The notes under the pieces: model-generated
Databases searched by the model: none
Told to the model about the DNA's origin: nothing
The model's input: the letters and a program-made list of their open reading frames with translations, nothing else
Assembly: GCF_010692725.1 (NCBI RefSeq)
Contig: NZ_JAAFZB010000094.1
Coordinates: forward strand, 124,001 to 188,000
DNA length: 64,000 bases
Direction of reading: 5' to 3'
From: Flavihumibacter soli
GTDB taxonomy: Bacteria > Bacteroidota > Bacteroidia > Sphingobacteriales > Sphingobacteriaceae
Part shown: positions 58,648 to 64,000 of the stretch, piece after piece
Layout of the letters: every line of letters starts with the position of its first letter
Position numbering within the stretch: the stretch's first letter is position 1
Program-made: the position numbers and the translations under genes

Positions 58648-60069
58648 TTATAACTCCTGGTCAGACCAGTCAAAAGTTTTATTTTCTGACGGGGTTTTAG
58701 CATTAGCGAGCAGGCTCTTCAACTTTTTCAATTGCAGGGGTTGTTTTTCCGCCAAATTAACTTTTTCTGCAATATCATCCTTCAGATTATATAATTCAAG
58801 TACTTCAGGCTTCCCCTGTTCCTTAAAACGTACAAGCTTCCAGTCACCCTGTGTCAGGGCCTCCTTTAAGCCGCCTTCATTAAATTGCCAGTATAAATAA
58901 TCATGCTGTTTCGACTGTTCCTTCCCCGCCAGTGCAGGCGTAAATGAAATACCATCAATTGCAGTTGGAACCGAGGTTGAAGTCAATTCTCCCACAGTTG
59001 GAAGGATATCCCAGAAAGCCCATTGTATGTTGCTTTCCTTTCCGGACGGGATCTTTCCCGGAGCACGTACAAGCAAGGGAACGCGGATACCACCTTCATA
59101 TAGATCGCGCTTCACTCCACGCAAAGGGCCACTACTATTAAAGAAAGCCGGATCAGCACCGCCCTCCTTATGCGGTCCGTTATCACTGGTAAAAAAAATA
59201 TAAGTATTATCCTCAATACTCAGTTGCTTCACCAGGTCGAGCACGCGGCCAACATCCTGGTCCAGCTTTGATACCATCGCAGCAAAGGCAGCATGCGGCT
59301 GTGCCTGGCTATCATAATTGCCTTTTTTCTGAAAAGGAGTTTCAGGACCTAATTTGCTGCTCCCATCTGCGTTCTGAAACTTCTTTAAAAGTTCGTCGGG
59401 TACTTTTAGCTCGGCATGAGGTAAGGTGAAGGGCAGGTACAAAAAGAAGGGTTCGTCCTTATGTGATTTCAAAAAACTTAAAGCCTTATTCACGATCAGA
59501 TCCTGCGTATAGTCAGCACTGTCCACCTTAACTTCCAGGGTTTTATTATCCCTGATCTCGTACAAACGGTTGGTATAGTAATCATGCGCGTGCGCCTGGT
59601 CGAGATATCCGTAAAATTCATCAAAGCCTTTCAGGTGTGGGGCTCCAAGGGTCTCCGCATCACCTAAGCCCCATTTTCCGTACATCCCGGTGCTATAGCC
59701 GTTGTTCTGAAGACGCTGGGCAAGCGTCGTATCCTGCGGACGTAAAGCGCCCGTACCGTCTTTGGCGCTACTGTTCCCCCTTACCCAGGCATGGCCCATA
59801 TGCAGCCCGGTCATCAAGGCGCCCCGGGAAGGCGCACAGACCGTGCTGCCCGAGTAAAAGCTGGTGAATTTAGTGCCCTCCTGAGCCAGGCGGTCAATGT
59901 TGGGTGTCGGGATGGGTGAATTCTTATTATAGCTGCTCAGGTTGCCATAACCCAGGTCATCAGCCAGGATGAAGATAATATTTGGTTTCCCGGCTCGGGT
60001 ATTTTGCGAAATAGCCCTGAAAGGTAAAAGTATTCCCAGGAACAGCAATAGTAATAAGTGCTTTCTCAT
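58648..60069 (-). CDS. Cysteine-type arylsulfatase
   Basis: Exported sulfatase of 473 residues that hydrolyses sulfate esters on sugars or aromatics. Signal peptide (MRKHLLLLLFLGILLPFRAISQ); metal-binding start NIIFILADDLGYGNLSSY; active-site CAPSRGALMTG, matching CxPSR, so Cys becomes formylglycine; further sites YGKWGLGD, LPFTLPHAEL and FTSDNGPHKEGG. First gene of a unit with an FGE and a small lipoprotein. No SusCD or other glycosidase is adjacent, so the substrate is open. Confidence in enzyme class is high. Confidence 0.93.
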   Translation of the reverse strand: MRKHLLLLLFLGILLPFRAISQNTRAGKPNIIFILADDLGYGNLSSYNKNSPIPTPNIDRLAQEGTKFTSFYSGSTVCAPSRGALMTGLHMGHAWVRGNSSAKDGTGALRPQDTTLAQRLQNNGYSTGMYGKWGLGDAETLGAPHLKGFDEFYGYLDQAHAHDYYTNRLYEIRDNKTLEVKVDSADYTQDLIVNKALSFLKSHKDEPFFLYLPFTLPHAELKVPDELLKKFQNADGSSKLGPETPFQKKGNYDSQAQPHAAFAAMVSKLDQDVGRVLDLVKQLSIEDNTYIFFTSDNGPHKEGGADPAFFNSSGPLRGVKRDLYEGGIRVPLLVRAPGKIPSGKESNIQWAFWDILPTVGELTSTSVPTAIDGISFTPALAGKEQSKQHDYLYWQFNEGGLKEALTQGDWKLVRFKEQGKPEVLELYNLKDDIAEKVNLAEKQPLQLKKLKSLLANAKTPSENKTFDWSDQEL

Positions 60070-60168
60070 GACCGTAAACTTATATTAGACGGGCAATATA
60101 GGGAACCTGTCTTAAACTTTGATTCGAATGATTTAATGATGAACCCTGATTCAGCCCGCGATAAAAAT

Positions 60169-60203
60169 AAAGATCCTGCAAACAAGCGGTTTGCAGGATC
60201 TTT
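60169..60203 (-). terminator. Intrinsic terminator after the nitroreductase
   Basis: A perfect 15-bp inverted repeat (AAAGATCCTGCAAAC, 5-nt loop, complement) starts 32 bases after the nitroreductase stop. It is followed on the minus strand by TTATTTTTAT. It separates the nitroreductase from the sulfatase unit. Confidence 0.82.
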
Positions 60204-60235
60204 ATTTCAAGGTTAATATGGTGGAATCTTACCTA

Positions 60236-60868
60236 TCAGGCGATCTCGGTAATAAATTTTTCCACCGGCGTCCTGACTTTTTTCATATTCACCAGCCAGT
60301 CGTTTGCTTCGTCCCTGTATCCCAGTGCCAGGATAACAGCGCTTTTAAGTCCCATTTCTTTTAGCTCCAGCAACTCATCCAGTGCAGGGGCTGAAAAACC
60401 TTCCATTGGCGTGGCATCAACTTTTTGTTCAGCTGCTGCTGCGATGGCCAGGCCAAATGAAATATAAGCCTGTCTTGCGGCATGATTTGCCTGCCACTCA
60501 TTACCCAAAGGCTCATAGGAATTCCAGAGCTGGTTTTTATAATCATCCATGGCCGTTGCCGGTAAGCCTCGCTCCTCAATCGTTTTATTAAAAACCGATT
60601 CGATATTTTCCAGGGAATACTTATCCCAGGCCGCGAATACCAGCAAATGGGATGCGTCGGTGATCTGGCTTTGGTTGTATGCGATAGATTTAATCTTTTC
60701 TAATAGTTCCTTATTGCTGATGACAAAGATCTGGTAAGGCTGCAGACCTGAGGATGAAGGCGCTAGACGGGCTGCTTCCAGTATATAATTCAGACGCTCT
60801 TCGGGAACAACATTCCCGTTCATTTTTTTCGTGGCGTAACGCCAGTTTAATGCTTCTACTAAATCCAT
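60236..60868 (-). CDS. NAD(P)H nitroreductase family protein
   Basis: FMN-dependent nitroreductase of 210 residues (NfsB/YdgI-like), reducing nitroaromatics or quinones with NAD(P)H. Start at ATG 60868 (MDLVEALNWRYATKKMNG), the usual position; the longer frame to 60970 adds unrelated residues across the promoter. FMN-contact motifs RYATKKM, LAPSSSGLQPYQIFVIS and GLKSAVILALGYRDEAND are visible. Cytosolic single-gene unit with its own promoter and terminator. Confidence 0.9.
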   Translation of the reverse strand: MDLVEALNWRYATKKMNGNVVPEERLNYILEAARLAPSSSGLQPYQIFVISNKELLEKIKSIAYNQSQITDASHLLVFAAWDKYSLENIESVFNKTIEERGLPATAMDDYKNQLWNSYEPLGNEWQANHAARQAYISFGLAIAAAAEQKVDATPMEGFSAPALDELLELKEMGLKSAVILALGYRDEANDWLVNMKKVRTPVEKFITEIA

Positions 60869-61186
60869 ATCTATAAAATCGTTATTGCTGCCGCAAAAGT
60901 AGACTGATAATAAAAGACATTTGTCACAGGAGGGAAATTTCATGTTGGAACATGCATCTGTCATACTCATTGGCGTGCATACGGACGTGGCAACCTTCCA
61001 TCCTCTCCGGGTAAATTAATGAATGGGTTTCTCCGGCAGATGATCACCTGTTCGAATTTCTCTTCGGATACGATGCCAATGAAAATCTCTTAATTGGATA
61101 TTAACAATTAAACCCGCATATTTATTAGAGAAACAAATTAAACCCAATAGCAACTTTTTGTCAACTTATATTATTCAAATAATCTC
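60869..61186. other. Intergenic region with nitroreductase promoter
   Basis: About 320 bp. It holds the -7 box TACTTTTG (minus strand, 60894-60901) 26 bases before the nitroreductase ATG. The rest has short open frames of uncertain meaning and no strong hairpin. Confidence 0.4.
60894..60901 (-). promoter_or_regulatory. -7 box of the nitroreductase gene
   Basis: Minus-strand TACTTTTG matches TAnnTTTG exactly and gives a short leader of about 20 nt before ATG 60868. No clear -33 element. Confidence 0.5.
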
Positions 61187-61501
61187 ATGGACAATCAGAG
61201 GATATTTAGATTAAGAAATCTATTAGCTACTGTGAATTTGAAGGGGAGATATGAACGTAATTTTCAGGCTTTGTATGAACTCCTGCTTTATGAGTTTAAG
61301 CTTGAAGGTGGCCTGGATGGCGATGATGAATATTGGAATAATTTAGGACAAACTATAGAAAGGCAAGCGCAAACATATATTGAGGCTACGCATGGAAGGC
61401 AAGGCAAAAGCGCACCCGCCGAGTTTAGAAATTTTGTTTCTCATTTTAAGAAGGTCCTGGTAGAAGCGTTAGGACCGTATCGATTCGTTAATGTGTCTTA
61501 A
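61187..61501 (+). CDS. Hypothetical helical protein
   Basis: A 104-residue protein without signal peptide, predicted mainly helical (FRLRNLLATVNLKGRYERNFQALYELLLYEFKLEG; LGQTIERQAQTYIEATHGRQGK; FRNFVSHFKKVLVEAL). I recognise no domain. It is the only plus-strand gene in this part and is flanked by the nitroreductase promoter region and the end of the beta-barrel gene. Amino-acid composition looks like a real protein, but the small size leaves doubt. Confidence 0.55.
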   Translation: MDNQRIFRLRNLLATVNLKGRYERNFQALYELLLYEFKLEGGLDGDDEYWNNLGQTIERQAQTYIEATHGRQGKSAPAEFRNFVSHFKKVLVEALGPYRFVNVS

Positions 61502-61605
61502 ACACTTGTATGGATGCGGAAAGATTTGTTGCATTCATGGACACGCGTGGCATCACCACCGAGGTGCTGCCAGGTTAGAAGGGCAACCAATTCGGTCATT
61601 TCCAG

Positions 61606-62868
61606 CTAAAGATCGAGGCTAAGCCTTACTCCCGTCGCAACATGTCGCATTTCGTCATGACTACTCCGCGTGACCGGGACTTTCAGGAATGGCTCGACCG
61701 AGATATTCATGGTCTTTAAGATCCGTTGTTTATACCCCATGGAGAAATTGTACATGCCCAAATATTTTGCCTTCTCAATTTGAGAATCGTGGACTTTTTC
61801 AACAGTTTTTTCATTATCAATAAATGTCATCCGCTCTTCCTGCCCCGAGGCTGTGCGAACGGTACGTTCAACCAGTTTGGATTCTGAAAAATGATTATAA
61901 CGGCTTTGATCAATTACAGCAAAAGCGGAAACTCCTGCGTTTGCATATACCCTTTTGCTGAAATTATAAGAAACCCCCAGTGGCAGATCTATTCCTGCAT
62001 AGTTCTCCCGGCTGGATTCGAGGATCTTTGTGTCCAACAATATCGAACTTTCAGGCTGCTTATAATCTTTTGCCCCGCCCAACTCACTGTAACCAATACC
62101 GGAAGTCAGTGAAACCTTATCTGATAAAGCATACAACATATTTAAGCTATAACCTAACGTTAACTTACTGCTTGCACCATAGGCCGGAACTACCGCAACC
62201 TTAAACCCCCACTTATCCTTCGCCTCATTTATCGGTTGCGGGGAATCCTCTAAGCCCTCCCTTATCATTTCATTTTTCAGGAAATTAACAAAATCCTTTT
62301 TCGGCCTATCTAAATGAACGAGCTTTTGAGAATTCGCATTCATTGCCTCCAGGTTGCCGGAAATCGTAAATTTAGGCACGTTCAAGGCCACAACGTTAAG
62401 TCCCGAAGTATCAACGCCTGTTAACGATAATTCGCTTTCTTCCGATAATGCGGCGGTCTTATCAGGGGCATGTATGGGAATATCCAGATCAGTTGCGATT
62501 GCCTGGTTTAATTTAGTTGATACAAGGCTTCGCATGTTATTAACAACCGGCGTATCCACCCTTTCCCTATTCGCTTTCCGGGGCTGCTGGTATTCGGGCT
62601 CATTATATTGTTTAGTTTTGGTTACTTCTACCGGCGTATTGTTGCCGTACAGGTTGTAGAACAGATATATCCCGTTACCAATTAAAAGTAAAGCGGCCGC
62701 ACTGCTCAATATTCTTCTCCAGAATATCCCCGATCGTTTAGTACTCTCCTGCCTGTTAAAATTCTCCCACGCACCCGGAGCATAGGGCTCGGCATTTTCG
62801 ACCAGGCTTTCCCGGATATAATCTATTAGTTCGTCGGGAGACTGCTTCTTATGATGACTTGATTGCAT
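61606..62868 (-). CDS. Anti-sigma-like membrane protein fused to an outer-membrane barrel
   Basis: A 420-residue protein with an unusual layout: cytoplasmic N-terminus of about 50 residues (DELIDYIRESLVENAEPYAPGAWENFNRQE, similar to short anti-sigma domains), one inner-membrane helix (ILSSAAALLLIGNGIYLFYNL), a long low-complexity periplasmic stretch (about residues 75-210), and a C-terminal region with beta-barrel strands (KLTLGYSLNMLYALSDKVSLTSGIGYSELGG; YAGIDLPLGVSYNF; YANAGVSAFAVIDQ; ATGVRLSLDL). It overlaps the end of the ECF sigma gene by 20 bp, so the two are coupled and it probably controls that sigma factor. No signal peptide. Confidence 0.72.
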   Translation of the reverse strand: MQSSHHKKQSPDELIDYIRESLVENAEPYAPGAWENFNRQESTKRSGIFWRRILSSAAALLLIGNGIYLFYNLYGNNTPVEVTKTKQYNEPEYQQPRKANRERVDTPVVNNMRSLVSTKLNQAIATDLDIPIHAPDKTAALSEESELSLTGVDTSGLNVVALNVPKFTISGNLEAMNANSQKLVHLDRPKKDFVNFLKNEMIREGLEDSPQPINEAKDKWGFKVAVVPAYGASSKLTLGYSLNMLYALSDKVSLTSGIGYSELGGAKDYKQPESSILLDTKILESSRENYAGIDLPLGVSYNFSKRVYANAGVSAFAVIDQSRYNHFSESKLVERTVRTASGQEERMTFIDNEKTVEKVHDSQIEKAKYLGMYNFSMGYKQRILKTMNISVEPFLKVPVTRSSHDEMRHVATGVRLSLDL

Positions 62869-63424
62869 AGGCTTGGACTAAAGTTTTCGAATATAATTCC
62901 CGGAGTTTATTTTTTGCCCGTGTCAGATACACCCTGCTCGAGCTTGTCGGAATTTTCATCAGGTCGGATATCTCATCATGGGTATACCCTTCAATTTCAT
63001 ACATATTGAAGATCAAACGGTGCATTTCAGGTAACGAATTCAGCATTTCTAAAATATCATTGACACTTAATTTATCCAGGACACTAAGTTCTGAGACCGG
63101 CTCATTTACATCTGTAATATCATCGATATATAAAAAGGTCTTTTTACTCCTCAAAAAGTCAATAGCGGTCCGGGAGGAGATCTTTGCGATCCAGCCTTTG
63201 AATGCCTTGTTGAGATTTTCCGGATCTTTCGGGAAGGAAAACTGGGAGATATTTTTAAAGATCTTTACAAAGTTGTCATTTACTAATTCTTCGCAGTCAT
63301 ACCGATCGTTTACATACCGGGCTACTACCGCCATCGAATAGCCATAGAACGTCTTGTAAATTATTTCCTTACTCCTGCTGTCCTGTATTATGCAGCCAAG
63401 CAATTCATTCTCAAGTCTGAGCAT
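62849..63424 (-). CDS. ECF-family RNA polymerase sigma factor
   Basis: A 191-residue sigma-70-family ECF sigma factor. Region 2 (VNDNFVKIFKNISQFSFPKDPENLNKAFKGWIAKISSRTAIDFLRSKK) and region 4 (LPEMHRLIFNMYEIEGYTHDEISDLMKIPTSSSRVYLTRAKNKLREL) are clear. It begins MLRLENELLGCIIQDSRSKEI. The downstream gene overlaps its last 20 bases and encodes the likely anti-sigma partner. Target promoters not identified. Confidence 0.9.
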   Translation of the reverse strand: MLRLENELLGCIIQDSRSKEIIYKTFYGYSMAVVARYVNDRYDCEELVNDNFVKIFKNISQFSFPKDPENLNKAFKGWIAKISSRTAIDFLRSKKTFLYIDDITDVNEPVSELSVLDKLSVNDILEMLNSLPEMHRLIFNMYEIEGYTHDEISDLMKIPTSSSRVYLTRAKNKLRELYSKTLVQAYAIKSS

Positions 63425-63568
63425 ACTTAATTAGCAGAATTAAGAACATCACTTGTCGTATCCGGATAGATCGAAAACAATATTTGGATGATTGTCAATG
63501 AGATAGGCTATTAATGTATTCCTTACCTCCTTAATAAACGAGAAGAAGGTCTGTACGGATTTAAAAAT

Positions 63569-63589
63569 GCCGGCCCCGGCGGGACCGGC
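63569..63589 (-). terminator. Intrinsic terminator after the DUF4397 gene
   Basis: A GC-rich stem of 9 bp with one G-T pair (GCCGGTCCC / GGGGCCGGC, 3-nt loop) followed on the minus strand by ATTTTTAAA, nine bases after the stop codon at 63598. Confidence 0.72.
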
Positions 63590-63597
63590 TTGCAGTA

Positions 63598-64000
63598 CTA
63601 CTTGTGTGTAAAAACGGCAACTCCCAATTTTGTATCGTCAGTGGCAGCAATAAGTCCTTTAACCCAGATGGTATAGATCTTACCGGCCTCAATTTTCACG
63701 TCCCCGGTTGTCGCTACAATTGCACCGCCTGTTTGATTTTTAACATTAAAGGTTACTTTTTCAGCTGCGTCTATTGACAGGAACTCAGAAGATCCTTTAA
63801 ATGCCTTATTGGTGACGAGATCAGTTGTACTACCAGCGATAACCAGGTTTAAAGCCGGCGCATCAGGGCTTACATTTACAAAACGAACTCTGGCTTTACC
63901 AGCTGCCGGCTTCGACAGATCGTCTTTTAATAAGAGGTACTTCAAAGTTTCAGTCTTGTCGATCACAAACAGGGAATAGCCCACCTGCGGTTTCAGGGTC
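63598..64000 (-). CDS. DUF4397-domain protein, 5' part beyond window
   Basis: The last 134 codons of an exported protein; the frame stays open to the window edge, so the start is missing. VRFVNVSPDAPALNLVIAGSTTDLVTNKAFKGSSEFLSIDAAEKVTFNVKN and the end GKIYTIWVKGLIAATDDTKLGVAVFTHK match the DUF4397 beta-sandwich repeat, common in Bacteroidota surface lipoproteins. GTG 63984 is only an internal codon. Function unknown. Confidence 0.8.
   Translation of the reverse strand, partial: TLKPQVGYSLFVIDKTETLKYLLLKDDLSKPAAGKARVRFVNVSPDAPALNLVIAGSTTDLVTNKAFKGSSEFLSIDAAEKVTFNVKNQTGGAIVATTGDVKIEAGKIYTIWVKGLIAATDDTKLGVAVFTHK

Noticed and set aside
60169-60203. Long perfect inverted repeat considered as mobile-element end
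   Set aside because: Position after a stop codon and the T-rich flank explain it as a terminator; no second copy or transposase is present.
60960-61130. Short plus-strand frame with INEWVSPADDHLFEFLFGYDANENLL
   Set aside because: Looks protein-like but has no start, is interrupted and matches nothing I recognise; could be a remnant but cannot be supported.
61512-61600. Short plus-strand frame MDAERFVAFMDTRGITTEVLPG
   Set aside because: Only 22 codons, stops early, and its continuation is antisense to the barrel gene; too little for a gene or clear remnant.

Overview
The window comes from a member of the Bacteroidota, most likely a Pedobacter- or Mucilaginibacter-like Sphingobacteriaceae; the exact genus cannot be fixed by eye. 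The evidence is a SusC/SusD pair, a GldC gliding-motility protein, a type IX secretion (type B) C-terminal sorting domain, an anti-sigma/beta-barrel protein paired with an ECF sigma factor, and several promoters with the Bacteroidota -7 box TAnnTTTG (upstream of ccmC, ccmB, the RNA helicase, susC, hscA, araC and a nitroreductase). I saw no rRNA, tRNA, CRISPR array or insertion sequence.

Layout. 1-6.4 kb: housekeeping genes (cytochrome c maturation CcmB and partial CcmC, Ogt, GldC with two small membrane proteins, a DEAD-box helicase, dihydroorotase, a DinB-fold protein). 6.4-11 kb: an orphan SusC/SusD nutrient-uptake pair. 11.2-13 kb: an HscA-type Hsp70. 13.2-35 kb, all on the minus strand: a complete ABC-type (Tc) toxin locus. 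It encodes a TcB-TcC fusion of about 2,560 residues with a variable C-terminal cargo, a TcA protein split over two genes, and downstream three accessory genes including a secreted trypsin-like protease. A perfect CRP/FNR-type palindrome lies upstream of the TcB-TcC gene. 35.3-40.3 kb: a membrane-anchored unknown, a small membrane-protein pseudogene with two frameshifts, a GH78 alpha-L-rhamnosidase and a DinB-fold protein with a Tat signal.

40.3-53.5 kb: an AraC regulator and, divergent from it, about 13 genes nearly all encoding exported proteins (cupins, NTF2-like proteins, aldo/keto reductases, beta-propellers including a frameshifted sugar dehydrogenase, cytochrome c, alpha/beta hydrolases, flavodoxin, carboxymuconolactone decarboxylase). 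Three transcription units here are preceded by the same 29-nt element at an identical distance from a GAnnTTTG box. This looks like a previously unnoticed local regulon of the AraC protein.

53.5-64 kb, mostly minus strand: a very large T9SS-secreted, cell-surface type protein whose signal peptide has no ATG, a cysteine-type sulfatase with its own lipoprotein formylglycine-generating enzyme, a nitroreductase, a short unknown, an ECF sigma factor with a trans-envelope partner, and a partial DUF4397 protein.

The main candidates for new biology are the split Tc toxin with its cargo, protease and CRP-like site; the AraC regulon of exported redox and hydrolase proteins; and the sigma factor with its helix-plus-barrel partner.
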